Source: Liolophura sinensis (Eukaryota > Mollusca > Polyplacophora > Chitonida > Chitonidae). From it: a stretch of 64,000 bases of DNA. The stretch lies in assembly GCF_032854445.1 (NCBI RefSeq), contig NC_088304.1:33224810-33288809 (forward strand), written 5' to 3'. The notes under the pieces are model-generated. The model was not told where the DNA came from, did no database searches, and was given only the letters and a program-made list of their open reading frames with translations. Shown here piece by piece: positions 12,443 through 25,590 of the stretch (the stretch's first letter is position 1; every line of letters begins with the position of its first letter). Position numbers and translations under genes: made by a program.

Positions 12443-12481
12443 GTTGCTGTCTAGAATTAAAGCTGTCCGATTTTTTCCAGC

Positions 12482-12490
12482 CTTATAAAT
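12482..12490 (-). promoter_or_regulatory. TATA-like box of mucin-like gene 1
   Basis: Minus-strand ATTTATAAGG lies about 40 bp upstream of the start codon. This spacing would put transcription start roughly 10 bp before ATG. Confidence 0.45.
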
Positions 12491-12599
12491 CCTTTTCCCT
12501 AGACAACATGATAGCACCAATTTTAAACACAACAATGTCTCATTTAAATATATAAAAACAAACCACAAATAAACGTCCTAAAAGAATTTCTTCTTCTTC

Positions 12600-15500
12600 C
12601 GTGTATCCTTCAAATAGACTCGGTTTGGGGTATTCTTGTACAGGAGACTGAGTCTCTCCCCTGTTAGGCCATCCCGCTCACGGCTAATTATATGAAGAGT
12701 TATTCCAGCCTCCGACAATACTTCAAATAGATATTCACCATAACTAGGTCACTACGCTCCAATCTCGACAACCCGTCATTGTTTTTATCCCGTACGTGTC
12801 CCTGCGCAGAAGCATACCAGAGGAGTTATCCTAATATAGGGACTGCTCCACAGCTTCCATGAAAACAGGTGTCCATTCATCTTCCGAGAAAAGAAGCTGG
12901 CCAGAAATACTTCAATGAACAATTAATTTCTAACAGATACAAATTAGCCTGTACTTAAAAATAAAGCAAATGTAATTAACATTCATTAGTGAAAAAGCTT
13001 GAAATAAAAATGTTGATGGAGATGTTTTCGAACCAAAACATTTACTTGTGTTGAGTTATTTTGATTATCTTGTTTTATTCACGATATTTCCGCAGGAATT
13101 TGTAACCGTTTTGTGCTTCGATATTTTTGTCTTTTGTCTAGCTGAAATAATTAATTCACCATTGATGTTATAATGTAGACTTAGGCTTATTGGCGTGTCT
13201 AATAAAAATATCACACCAACCTGTATTAAGATCTGTTATCTGCTTATATATCTACCTTTTAATGTATTTTCGATATCTGACAGCCAGAGAGACCATGCTG
13301 TCGCGTCTATTTTTAATGTTATTCCTATTTGAAACACCGAATTTATATCCGTTTTAAAGAACAAACGGTTGAATTGTGTCCAGACTGTTTAGCTGTTGGG
13401 ACGCTTATTGAAGCCACAATCCAGACAACAAATGTTACGATGTGTTTATCTGATTCATGAATTTGCGTCATGTTTTTTTTTAATTTCTAAACCTAATTTC
13501 CTCTGCTGGAAATCCTAACTCATGATAATTGAAATATTTAGAAATGCAGTGAAATCTTCCACCAAATTAATAAATAAAACACAAAAGTTATTCTATGATT
13601 TTAATCAATTTTAAATTGAGGTGTAAAACAACATATCCACATTTAGTTGCATTAAATTTGATTCCTGTAAAAAAAAAACGATCCGTTCCCAATTACAGAA
13701 CGTCATGTCACCCGGTGTCGTCTCGGATGTCGCTCAATTGAGGCAGGGCTACATGTGCACCACCGGGAAATACCATAATAAATTGATAGAAATTATGTAG
13801 ATATTGCTCTTGAAAGCCCTCCTACAAATGAAAAATGTAAAATGCGAAGAAGATTCTTGCGGTTAACATAAGTTCAGAAACATTCACATATGCTTGCGGT
13901 AAACCGGGGATTTTTTGACAAAACATCAAATCTTGCTACTCAAATCAAATTTTTTCTATTTCCAAAGAATAGCTCAAATTAATACCTTTCGGTAAATATC
14001 ACTCGTACATGCTCTATTTATAGTGTTAAAGATGCTCAAAAAATTATAATGCGACTTGATTTTTTAGGAATTTTAGGAACTTTATTGCAATTTTGAACGG
14101 CAGCACATGTACAGATGAGACTGGTATTTTCACATACATGTAGTTAATTATTTCGATTACCGCAGACTAATAAAAAACATATGATTGGATTTGTAATGAT
14201 GGACATTTTGCCTAAAATCTTCGGTATAGCCTCGTTATGTATATAAACAGAGATTTCAACGTTTTCCAGTCCATAGTTTCAAGCTTCCAAATTATTCGCA
14301 TGGAAAAGAGGTGATAAATGAGATACATGGAACTAAATGGAAGAAATGCTGTTTTTTGCAGATTCCTAAAGTATTAAGTAAGATATGACACTGAAACCAT
14401 CAGTTTAGAAGGCTAGACACATTATGATGCTGAACCTTATTCAAGGCCAACCTCGCTTGGGTTAAATTTACTTTGTGTTCACCTCCAGTACTCTTGTCAC
14501 GTGACCACGCAAAGAATGTGTTTGTGATTGGCTCATAGCAGCTATGACATCATTGCAAAACTATGAATTGACCAGACTGAGATTCAATGGCTAAACTACT
14601 TAGTTATTTATTAATTTCTTATTTTCCTGGAAGACTTAGAGGCACCTATTTTATGAGCTTATTTCGGCCCTTTCTGCCCAGGGTATTTGTACTCGGTACT
14701 TGTGAGGTATATACACCTGAGTCCATGCCTACGTCATCACCCACAAGAGCACATGAGCAGGTACAACAGTACTCAATATGGCGGCCGTTAAAGAGAGCCG
14801 TGGAATTTGTCATGCCTGTTTTTTTTTTTTTTAAGAAATACATACGATGATACATACAGCTATTTCCCGATGACTTGTCTATAAATATCTGATCGTTACA
14901 TGACAAGACAGTACCCCACAATAGGCGTGTTATCCTCGTAGCTGGACTATTCCAGGCACGATCGCCCTGGCGCACAGCCCAAAGATGGATGCTCAATCAG
15001 AGCCACCGTCATACAACACTTCTTTATTGTTGAACATGAATAAAAAATTAGCCGAAACAAATGGCCTCATCACTAGATATGAATCCTCGTCCACTTTTAA
15101 CCTCTAATTAGGACCAGGGGAGCAAATTGCTCATTGTGTGGCAGATACATACACCATCAATTACTTACTCTTTATAGATCCAGTTAGTCCTGGCGAAATA
15201 TAAGGCTGAGTTACATTATCTTACATGTCAATTCATATTTTCTATTTCTCATATATATTAACGTGAAGCATCGTAATCTATACGTGGAAGCAGGCATTCG
15301 TTTACCAGCTGTATGGACGTTTCAGGTTAATAATCACAGGTAAAACCCCATATAGCAGCTGATAACTCATGGACTCACATTATGCTATTTTTTTCTGAGG
15401 TCCTAAACAGTGAAAAGAAAAGGTCCTAAAAGCTCTGCTTTTTTTTCGTTCAGCTTGATTCGAAGTAATGACATAACGTACTGTTTGTATTTTGCGTGTT

Positions 15501-18500
15501 TAGACCTAGTTCAACAAAAATACTTAATCCGAGTTTAGCAAAAAAAGAAAAGAACAATAATAAGGATACTTAAAATTATGTCCATCATTCAAATGTTTTA
15601 AATCTGCAGTGGGATTGTTAGGCCACTTCTCCGTCTCAAATACCATCCCGGATGTTGCGAAAGGTTAATTTTGTTAAGAGGTGAACATTAAGGTCAAATG
15701 CCATGTTTCATATCGCTACCGTCCACCAGCATCTAAATTATCTAAAAACCACTGCACTGATTTTCTGCGTTTTGTTCACTTAAGAAACCCCAAATTATAA
15801 TGGTACAGTTATGTACAGCTTTAATAGTCTTTATATTGATGCTTACATGTACTTATCTTTTTTGTTTTTCTTTTTTCGCTTAAATTGTGTGTGACAAAAC
15901 AGAGAGATAATTCCTAGAGATCAGATCCTGGTTTGTATAACATGTGGAGCGTTATTAAAGCCAGGAAGTAACAAGGTCGCCACTTTCAAACCTCTACGCT
16001 AGGAAGAATGGATTTGGTTAAGCGATGGATGCGTTAGCAAACTTGGTGTTTGGAGTGGAGTCTTTCGGGGAGTAATCGCTTACCTGGATTTACGAACTAC
16101 ATTTACGATGATACGAAGTTCTACAGTATAATGTTAATAAGTAAAAATATCAAATTAATAAAAGTCATGACACACAAAGATTAAGAAAAACATTCTTTCA
16201 ACTTTGTTCGTAAAGAAAATATATGTGACGTTTACAACCTCACACAGCGAGATACACTAGTTATGGCCGATGGGATGGAACTCTAATACTCCGGTAAAAT
16301 CAAACAGGTTATGCCCACGTCCTCCATACAGGAAACAGTTCAACTTTAACGGTATAAATGGCTTAAAACACTACGTAAAATCAATCCTATTCGCCTACAT
16401 CAGGGCTATCGCCTATAAATGACTATATTTCAGAAATGGATTTTGTGACTTCATTACTGACCTTGAAAAGATACTGTTTCGATATTCAGCGTTGTCATTG
16501 ATCATTGCATTGACGAAATTTTGTAGCTGATTTTTCCCTTGATTAAGAGTTTCTTAAATGCCAGGGTGATACACATTGCAAATGATAAGTAAAACAGATA
16601 CTAGTATGCTGTAAAATTCATCGGAACTTTTGCTAATTCTATTATGCACGCCAACACTCGATTCCAAATTTGTGACGTCAGGGCAAAGTAATTGCGTCCC
16701 ATTGATAAGTGACGTCGGCCTGTTTACGCCAGAGGGAAAAATATAGCAAACAACACGTAAATATTTCGTTATGTTCCGATTTTATTACAGCTGGGGAGCT
16801 CTAAATTTTTCTCAGATACGCTGACCGTCAATTTTAGGGTTGTGGACAATAGAGTGCCCGGGGTAATCCGTCGACCTTAGACAAGCTACTGACAATCTTT
16901 ACCACGTGTGACGAACAGAAATGCACACCATACTGGCGAACGACAAGTAGTTTCAACAAACGTTAGGCTGGACAAGCATGCATCGGTTATCCTCCCAAGA
17001 CTCCATTAAGAGTGACAAAGAGATATCTACAAATTCCCACTCTAAAACCGGGTTTGAACTCACACCTCGTGTGTCCTAGCGATTATACAGTCTTGTTTCA
17101 AGTCCAGCTGAAGGCCTCATATCAAAATGAGATGCCAGTGTCGAATAGAGTAGGCCCAGAAGGATACAAAACTTGTAACATTATGCTCTGGAGCTGTCTA
17201 ATAAATCATTCTCTCCATCATAGGAGAAAGTTATGAAAAATTTCAAGGGTATGTTATTACAGTGCTTTAACAGTAAAGGATTTTGTACGATTTATCAAAG
17301 AAAAGTACATAGTGACTTATCAGCTGATGCTAATAAAATAGTCGGACACAAGGAAAACAATCAATCAACCAATCAAGCAATCCATTATTCACTTCATGGA
17401 CTGTTCATTCAGAAATTATCCTTCTTCTGGGTCATATATTTACGGCCTTTCGCAATAAACAATCAATTAATGTACTAATTCGACAGGGCTTACCAGCTGG
17501 GGATTTGAACCAGATTCAACCAGATGACAGCATGGCTGTCATTATTTCTATTATTTGATTGGCGATGTCACTTTGAAAAAGGCGGTCAGGTTTCTGACTG
17601 GAGGAAACTACCACCCTTCGCTAAGTATTTGACTGTCTCAACAAATGAATGAAAACTGAATTGGAGCGCATAGTATCAGTGGTCAAAGACCGATTAGCTG
17701 AAGTGAGATCTCGGCTATAGATAGTCTGCTGGCAGTGGAATAAGAAAACAATAAAGAAAATATTTCCCTATTTTCTGTTTATATGCAGATAAAGCTTGTG
17801 ATGAATTTATTTTATTACAACGATGATGGCATGATACAGGTCAATGTATGGTGGCACTATAAAACAATACAATATAACAGAAGACATTAAATATGTCTGC
17901 AGCTGTTGAGGAATAAATAAGAGCTTTGTGTATGTTTTTGTCCAAACATAATGCACATTCCACCATTATAGATTACAACGCAAGTTATCGAGTTACACGG
18001 GATACCTAAAACCTTTACCATGGGCATTAGACTGGTGACGACACTATGTGATGATTTGCTACATAAATAATCCCACCTAATCGCAATGTGTCTCGCGACC
18101 AACGTACAGCCCAGTTACAGGGTTACCAAAAACAAGAACAAAAAATTACAGTACAACACGTGCGTTTCACGCTGATGACATCACATGACACCCATAGATG
18201 CGTGCGTTACCACTTCGAACTGCGTTTATTCGTCTTCAAAACATGATCACCTGTGTGATCCAGTTAGGTGATCGGAATTAATTTATCTCATTGTTCGGCG
18301 CTCTGCGTGTTGTTGTTGTACTTTAAAACCCGACACTCTCCTGTGAATGCTAATTAATGCTAGACAACGCCAGATAATGCGACAGACATTATGACTAGTA
18401 CATTAAGCCAGCACAAGGCCTCCCTTTTGGACGCTACACCCTTATACACAGAAGTACCTTGATAGCAGCGGGAAATGTCACTTCATTTTTACCACTAATC

Positions 18501-18600
18501 AAGTAATAAGCAATACTCCCAAAAATTTTTATGCTGTTGTTGTTATCCAAATAGGAGTTTTTAGCTGTCCCTTCAACAGAAACGGCTGATCGGGCAATGA
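12600..18600. other. long gene-poor stretch
   Basis: AT-rich, without a supported exon. Minus-strand GGTTCAAATCCCC near 17,500 and GAGTTCAAACCCGG near 17,055 look like isolated tRNA B-box halves, probably from dead SINEs. Open frames at 14,587-14,850, 17,012-17,478 and 17,887-18,102 carry no recognisable features. AATAAA on the minus strand near 18,224 is a possible poly(A) signal for the gene ending at 18,666. Confidence 0.4.
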
Positions 18601-18665
18601 ATTCCATGCTTGGGTGCAGTCACAGAAGACCTTGTAAACTAGATCATTGCTAGATCGAATTACGT

Positions 18666-18744
18666 TCAGGTATGCAGTACCATAGCCAATATGGCGGACA
18701 TCACAGCGATCAAGTAGGCTCGGGTTGTCCAGTTACACGTACAG
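18666..18744 (-). CDS. mucin-like gene 2, C-terminal hydrophobic exon
   Basis: Predicted last coding exon, 79 nt. The acceptor is TTTATTTTACAG followed by CTGTACG. Entered in phase 2, it completes a Ser codon and reads CTCNWTTRAYLIAVMSAILA and a few more residues, then stops at TGA (18,668-18,666). Two Cys and an N-glycosylation site (NWT) precede a hydrophobic run of about 15 residues that ends two residues before the terminus. That is the shape of a GPI-attachment signal or a tail-less membrane anchor. The exon is supported by phase match, acceptor quality and the hydrophobic peptide, not by transcripts. Confidence 0.6.
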
Positions 18745-19300
18745 CTGTAAAATAAAGATTGAAATACATCACATGCGAGTGAGAAGTATATGACTTTTCA
18801 GTATACAAATCATTCTGCAGGTACCTGTGTTTTAGTTTTCAAGTGAAAACTCTTCTAAAGCGATAAGTTGAAGTGAAGGCGGAAAGTATTGCAACTCGTG
18901 ATACATCAAATTTGATTTATTTATCCGACTTGTTTAACGTCATATTTTAGGAGAGAATGGGGCATTTGCTGACTTTATTTTCTTATCTAATGGCTAACAT
19001 ATCGACAAAAGAACAGTAAATGTTTCTTATCTGGTAAAATATTGCTCCGTTTTGAGAACACAAAGCATATTTAAAAAGAAACCCTATTTCTTCTCAAATT
19101 TTGGGACACCTGGTCTGCTCATTTTATCCAATATATATGTATTGTAGCAGGAATGAGTTTCTTTTTTCTGACATGGTTAGACCATCTAATGAACAACATA
19201 CTCATTTCTTCACTTTTCCAAGAGGCTGGTAAAGAAATGTAATATTTATACTTTCAACACTACTAATAACTGTCCCCAAAATTAGGGTATGATAGTTTAC

Positions 19301-21044
19301 CTCGCGGTGCCATTGGAGATCGAACTTTGCGTTACCGGCATCTGCTGGCTAGTAGCTTCTGTCCGAATTACCTTCTGACGAAACTGTGTATGATGGTTGA
19401 TTGGAACAGGGCGTCGTAGTTTTGGTAACCGAGCGGGCGTCAAAAACGTGGGGCGAGTGAATTTGGCTTCTTCCACAGCCGTCGTTTGGCCTGACGTCGT
19501 GAACACCGATGGAGGCGTGACCCTGGGAGGTTCGCTCTGTTGATCATTGATGTATAAAGGTTTAACTGTCTTTTTCTTTGTGGTACCCATGTCTGATTTT
19601 ATCGCCCACGTCGTTGATGGTTTTGTCCGTGTTTTCGGCGATCCTGTTGTTGTTGTTCGAATAGCCTTTGTAGCTGTTGTTTTCCGTGCTTTTGGGGAAG
19701 GCACTGTTGTAGAGGATGTTGTTGTTGTAGAGGAAAAAGTAGTTCTAAACGCCTTTGTTGTAGATGATATCATTGTTGGTGGTGATGTCGAAGCTGACAT
19801 TAACGCTTTCGTCGTTGTGGATGACGTTCTGGCGGGTGTCGATGGTTCTGGTAATGACTTAATTGTTGTTGATGCAGTTGGTAAGAGGGCCAATTTGACA
19901 GGAGACGACTTGCGTGTAGCGGATACCTGTGTAGTGAAAGAGGTTTTGGGGGACATTGTTGCTGATGTCACCACGGACACAACTGCCTCGCGGGTTATCC
20001 CCGACATGGCTGATGAAGTGGGTAACTCGGGATAATTAATACCTCGAAACTCTAGCGTCGTTGCTTCATTGGTTGCGTCGGTCAGGGTTTCTGGCTGTGA
20101 CGTTTGGTCAAGTGCATCTATTGCCTGGTTTCTAGGGTTTTCTGTAACTGATGAATAAGGAAACGGGCTTTCTTGACTAGGTTTGGCCAAGTTGGACTTT
20201 TTCAGCAGTCCATTGGCAATTAAGTTAAGCAAGAATGGAGAGAGAGTGGCCTTCGTGCTCATTTTATCAGTCGTGTATATGCTTTGCGCGAAATTGGTGC
20301 TAGAAGGAGAAACCAATGCTGTAGTACTCGTGGTGAAAAGTTCGACTTGATTTAAAACTGCTGTGTTTTCATTTGGAGTCGTCAGTTGACCTGTTTTATA
20401 CACCGGGAGTTCTTTTGCATTGTTCATTGGAAGAAGGTCGGTATTCCCTTGGGTTATTATTCTGGAAACCCCAGCATTAAGTGATGAACTACCGTCGACC
20501 AAAGGCTCTGCCTTATTAGGACTTGGTTCACGACGCTTTGAAGACGACTGATTTGACCGTTCGGGCAAAGCGCCACGCGCAAGACTGTTCAACATGTCCA
20601 AAGTTTTGCTTCTCCAGTCTACAGAGACCTCTTGAGCCGGTCGCCTATCATCAGTAGTGGACGCAACAGGGTTTGTAGTAGTCTGCTGATTAGCGAGCTC
20701 TCCGAATATGTTCTTTAAAATCCGATTTAAATTCAGACTGTTCAGTGCTGGAGTGGTGGCATTGGTAACAACTACATCTTTCACCTTCCCTTCTGGTGTT
20801 GCTGTAGTTGCTCTCGTATTCGCTGTTGACTTCCTGATTGGACTGGTTGAATAATTCTTCTTCATCGATGACGTCACATATGTGGTATTTCTAACAGTGG
20901 CAGCCTCAATTCCTGGCAGTTCCAATGCTGTTTTCGGTTCGGGTGATGCAGTCAGGTCTGATTGAGACCTGGTTGCGTTTCTTCCAGAAATCATATCCAT
21001 TAATCCAGCAACGACATTTTCCATCCAGAGGTTATTCCCACTTC
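19301..21044 (-). CDS. mucin-like gene 2, large Thr/Ser-rich exon
   Basis: Coding exon of 1,744 nt between an acceptor (GTCTCTCTAG|GAAGTGG) and a donor (GCGAG|GTAAAC). Entered in phase 1 and left in phase 2, exactly as in gene 1. It opens with NNLWMENVVAGLMDMISGRN, similar in layout to the start of the gene 1 large exon. It then becomes Thr/Ser/Pro-rich with many TTT/STT runs, N-glycosylation sites and scattered basic residues, and ends with an Arg/Gln-rich segment. No catalytic domain and almost no Cys. With the flanking exons the protein is 638 residues. It is probably a secreted or surface-anchored, O-glycosylated protein. An apparent stop (TAA) lies within the donor and would be spliced out. 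Plus-strand frames across it (for example 19,547-20,035) are shadows. Confidence 0.8.
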
Positions 21045-21689
21045 CTAGAGAGACAAAAAAAATAAATAAAAATTAAAAAGGCTTAAGGTCTGACACTTTG
21101 AAATATAATATTAAAGACAGCAAGACTGCACGCCTTCAGCAGCGACGACTGTTTGGTATGTGGTAAATGGTAAAAATTGGGAACGGAAGACTATACCACC
21201 GTAAATGCATCACAATTCCATGCAGACGGTGTTCTCAGCGGTTCGCTCCTGTGATTACTCTCTTTATGAGTCTGGACTATCTCCCTTCAAACCCGTCAAA
21301 ATGTGTAGGACGTGCTTAACAGATTAGGCTAAACGCTTTATCAATGCTGTGTGATGTAACTGACCACGTGACCACATTAACCTAAGCCTTGTATATCTTG
21401 AAGACTTTCCCACACCTAAAAAACTTACTTATTGTCATTTATAACAGAAATATAACTATCGTGTTGACTAACCAATCAATATCATTCTTAACATCCCCCC
21501 AACTCACACACACTACCATCACCACCATCACTACCAACAGCAAAAGACGTAACTGTCACATCCTGAGACAATTACGCATATAAACCAACACAACGTCTAC
21601 AAGGGCGGAACATGGCAAAGATGTTAAATATCGCCATTCTCAATGCAAAATCCCCGTTTAGACCGCGTCAGCACAACACCATTAACACC

Positions 21690-22078
21690 ATGGAACGGTG
21701 ACCAGGTAAAACACACAATATAATAATGCCAATCCGTTAATACCACACCTTTAACCATCGTGACCAGGTAAAACACACAAGATAATAATGACAACTCGTT
21801 AATATCATTGTGGCCAGGTAAAACACACAATATAATAATGACAATCCGTTGATCAACACCATTAATCATTGTGGTGAGATAAAGCAGACAAGATAATGAT
21901 GACAATCCGTTGGTCAACACCATTAATCATTGTGGTGAGATAAAGCAGACAAGATAATAATGACAATCCGTTGATCAACACCATTAATCATTGTGGTGAG
22001 ATAAAGCAGACAAGATAATAATGACAATCCGTTGATCAACACCATTAATCATTGTGGTGAGATAAAGCAGACAAGATA
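21690..22078. repeat. 61-bp tandem repeat in intron of mucin-like gene 2
   Basis: About six units built from ATGACAATCCGTTGATCAAC, ACCATTAATCATTGTGGTGA and GATAAAGCAGACAAGATAAT. The right-hand units are nearly identical; those at the left are shorter and diverged (AGGTAAAACACACAA variant). Confidence 0.9.
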
Positions 22079-22220
22079 GTAATCTGATTATTCGTCAGAA
22101 AAACATCTTTAACTACTGCGGCTAGATCAACTGCTAAGATAAAAGTACCAACAATCTAACCATAAGAAAGAAATTTTATTGTAATGTTTCTTTCGAAAAA
22201 TGTGTGTATTTTCTGCATAC

Positions 22221-22336
22221 CTGCACGTGGGTCAGGGGTGGTGATTGGCATGGCCTGCGTCCAACTGTCACGATATAGAACAGTCAGGAGCACCAGTGTG
22301 TAGAGGCTTTTCATGATCAACAGGTTTTAAAAATCT
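22221..22336 (-). CDS. mucin-like gene 2, signal-peptide exon
   Basis: Exon with 22 nt of 5' leader and 94 nt of coding sequence (ATG at 22,314-22,312). It encodes MKSLYTLVLLTVLYRDSWTQ followed by AMPITTPDPRA. Residues 1-21 make a signal peptide with likely cleavage after TQA. The upstream acceptor is CCTGTTTTACAG. The donor is GCAG|GTATGC, phase 1, and joins in frame to the large exon at 21,044. The same phase-1 junction follows the signal peptide in gene 1, which supports common descent. Confidence 0.78.
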
Positions 22337-22781
22337 CTGTAAAACAGGTATGGTAATTACAAACAACAGCAGAAAATGATTGTTTTGATCAACATGAACA
22401 ACACGATTATCACAATACATACCACCAGAGAACATCAGACCTTTCCCTAAATGTACAAGTTCTTGGGGGTAAGGCTTACATAAAACTACTATCACAAAAC
22501 TGCTTGGCAATTTTAATTAAGGCAATCATAATTCTTAAGCAAAGTATAATAATTCTTTTCTTCTAGAAACATCTATTCTGTTATGAAATTGATTCCGATG
22601 GATGGATACGGCTTTGGCAAAACGATCACAACAGTGCGGTAACGTTTACATTGGAGTTGAATAAAACGTGGAGCTAAACAAAAAATATTCTAGCCAACGT
22701 GTGTTTGTGTAAACAAGATAAATGTAAATAAAAATACATCACAACCAAATGAACGGTGTAAATAATGGAAAGTGTTCTTAC

Positions 22782-22890
22782 CGAAATGTCAGAAATTATC
22801 CAAATTATGGCATCATTTTGTCAACGAAGGTACAATTAGCGGAGCTGGAAGGTCTGACGTCTGATCGCCCCAGCGAACTACAGCTGTCGT
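22782..22890 (-). other. probable 5' non-coding exon of mucin-like gene 2
   Basis: Ends at a good donor (TTTCG|GTAAGAAC) that could splice to the acceptor above 22,336. A TATA-like CCTTTAAATCC on the minus strand at 22,916-22,926 would place the start near 22,890. The 5' end is inferred, not seen. Confidence 0.45.
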
Positions 22891-22915
22891 GATTATTTCT
22901 TCCTCCACGACGACC

Positions 22916-22926
22916 GGATTTAAAGG
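22916..22926 (-). promoter_or_regulatory. TATA-like element of mucin-like gene 2
   Basis: Minus-strand CCTTTAAATCC about 30 bp upstream of the inferred transcription start. Confidence 0.35.
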
Positions 22927-22929
22927 TGT

Positions 22930-25060
22930 GATGATGAATTTATTCCGAAAAGACACACACAAGCGAAATAAAAAACAAAGCTAAAGATGACTGAGTACTT
23001 CAAGGCTTGTAGTCACTAGGTGCAAGCTGGGTGTCATCGATTGACTGAATATTCATCTTTCTATGAAAGTGACGAGGTCAGAGTTTTAATAGGGTGTCCA
23101 TAAGAAGGGCTTGCTATACTTCCTTATGAGTAACTACCCGTGCGGCCTACTTTATTTACAAGGCTTGCTGCCAGACTATTTTTGTCTTCGTCTCAGACAT
23201 AAGCCGTCATTGTGTGTATTTGTTGAGAAAAATGCTACTAACTAAGAAATTAGTGAAGCATTTGGAATAATTAGGGACACGGTATTTCACCCCGTACAAT
23301 GGTCTGTTTTCTAAAGTCGCGTCGGCTCAAGTCACGCCAGTACAGTGATCATACGCAAAACAATCCTCTGTCACAAACAGGCTAAAACACAAATATGAGT
23401 TCACGCCAAAATTTACCTGTGAAAGATTTCATCTCTTGAGAGAATATACTATCGCTACTTTTTGTCGAAATATTGAACTGGTTCCTATTTAACGGTATGT
23501 TATTAACAGAGGTGAAGTTATTTTCGGTGAGGCTTCCATCTGCGCGTGGTTAGCGTTGTGGCGCAGCACAACAGCAGGAGCCTACCGCTAATGCGCTTGT
23601 TGTGAGATCGTACATGGGAACGTCTGTCAGCAACCTGCGGATGGTTGTTGATTTTCACAGAGCTTTGTCTGTTCCCTCCCAACATAATGCTGGCCGCCGT
23701 TGTGTATTTGAAATATTCTTGACGACGGCGTAAAACATCAGTCATGTAAATAAATGAAATCTTTTCTTTTTAAATGTTCTTTTTAAAAAGTTTTAAACAT
23801 CGCAGTTTGTGAGCGCACATCAATTAATTTTACTTATAAAACCTTGTATTTGACGTTAATATTATTTCATTGGTGAATTTTTAGAACTGACACTGATTGA
23901 AAAGACGCCTTTGTAAGTTATCTATGTCAAAGATGTGAAATAATTTGTCATTTCATTCATGAACTTTTTGGGTAGCTTGAGTGTAGGTTGACAGCCTGTA
24001 TATCGGATACTTCGCGTGATGTATGGCTTTACGACACGTGCTCGTGGGTGGCGTACTTTTTATCACCGGTACGGGGTCCTCTGAGTTAAATGGACCAAGT
24101 TTTCATAACCTTCGTTCACTATGGTAAAATTACTTTTCTTTTCTTCATGTTTTTCCCCTGGATGCTAGGGTCAAATTGGTCACCCAGTTTCATTCAGGAC
24201 ATCAATAAAGCTAACTGATAAATAAATATCACAAGTTAGGTATGGGATACAGAAAACATCGTAAAAATAAAACGATATAATTTTCCATTAATACTAAGCT
24301 ATAACAGAAATGTTAAAGTCATATTGTTCAGAGAGCTATAAGGTAAGACAAATGTCATCCATGTTTAGCATCTCCTGAATTGAATTGATAATCAAGTGGC
24401 AGTGTATACTGTTTGCATAAATAAACTGACTTGTCCTATACTTTATGAACGTTAATCACAGAAGTCTAAATTCGTGCGTGACCACCACTCATTAGAGAGC
24501 TTTTTCAGGAGCATGCACAAGACAACAAAACAAGATTACTTATGCTAATGCCGATATAATCTTACATAATTAATAAACATGACATTAGAAATAGCTTTGC
24601 GCCTATTACTGTATACACGTTGCATCGGATAAAATGTCATAATACATATCTGAGGACATCCCACAGTTTGCCACTGATAGTGCTCTCATAGAAAGAAAAC
24701 ACCGAAGGACACACACTTAATAGTCAATTTCTGCGCACATGAAACATGATTACATCACTCTTATAATCTCTGAATAAATTAACAGCGTAAAATTAATTAT
24801 GAATTTGTGATGAAATGGGCATTATGATATCTGCACTCAAATATTACTTAATATACCTTCGTCTGTTCCTTACTGGGTTTCACATTTCAGTTCATAAGTT
24901 ATTGCTAGTATAGAGATACATCAAGGGCTGGCTTTAATTCTTGAGCAGACGTGGTCGTGCAATACTCTGCTCAGTTTTAACCCCATTGGAAGGAGATTCC
25001 TCTTGTCCTCTAGATCGGTGACGTGTATTAAACTGAAATCAACATCACTGGATATTCTTT
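22930..25060. other. gene-free stretch with one SINE
   Basis: Apart from the SINE at 23,535-23,752 I see no exon or repeat I can support. Confidence 0.4.
23535..23752 (+). repeat. internally deleted tRNA-derived SINE
   Basis: Retains the GGTTAGCG head, GTCAGCAACCTGCGGATGGT, CATAATGCTGGCCGCCGT and the GACGGCGTAAAACATCAGTC tail. The B-box region is deleted. Confidence 0.75.
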
Positions 25061-25067
25061 TCTTTTT

Positions 25068-25245
25068 ACCTAATGCTGATAAAGTCATGGTGCTAGGGGG
25101 TGTAAAACTTGCTACTTCTTTAAGCATTTACATTATCCGTTAGAACACAACCCTCAGGCAGTGTGTCACCATTTACATGTGACTCTTTATCACACTGTCA
25201 TTGCTCTAGTTTTACTCTCTATGCTGTAAGTCTTGTATTATATTG
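25068..25245 (+). repeat. dispersed repeat, copy C (weak)
   Basis: Weak similarity to copies at 7,870-8,155 and 25,345-25,590, including CTATGCTGTAAGTCT. Identity is low. Confidence 0.35.
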
Positions 25246-25344
25246 TATTCCTGCCCAACCCGGGATTCTGCTTGTGGACTAACCACCCCCGAGGCCTGGT
25301 CCCTTTTCAATGTTTTAATGTTTTTTTGTATTTAAATGTTATCA

Positions 25345-25590
25345 CAACACAGCATTTGAGTAATTCTGGACCAATGACTGATTAAACAACTGCAATTAAC
25401 ATAAATCTACCATCTTTTTTCATCTTATTCTGCTCAAGCCATAGTCCTGACTGGTGTGGAATTTGATGCCATTGAAGCATTTATATGAACAGTTAGAATA
25501 AAGTCCTAACTGCGGTAAATTGACAAGAGGACGTATTTCATCGGTAAGACCATTTGTTAACAATACCACTGTTGTGGCTTTACACTCAAG
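25345..25590 (+). repeat. dispersed repeat, copy B
   Basis: Aligns with 7,870-8,110 over AACTGCAATTAACAT, TTCTGCTCAAG and GACAAGAGG in the same order and spacing. Non-coding. Confidence 0.5.
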
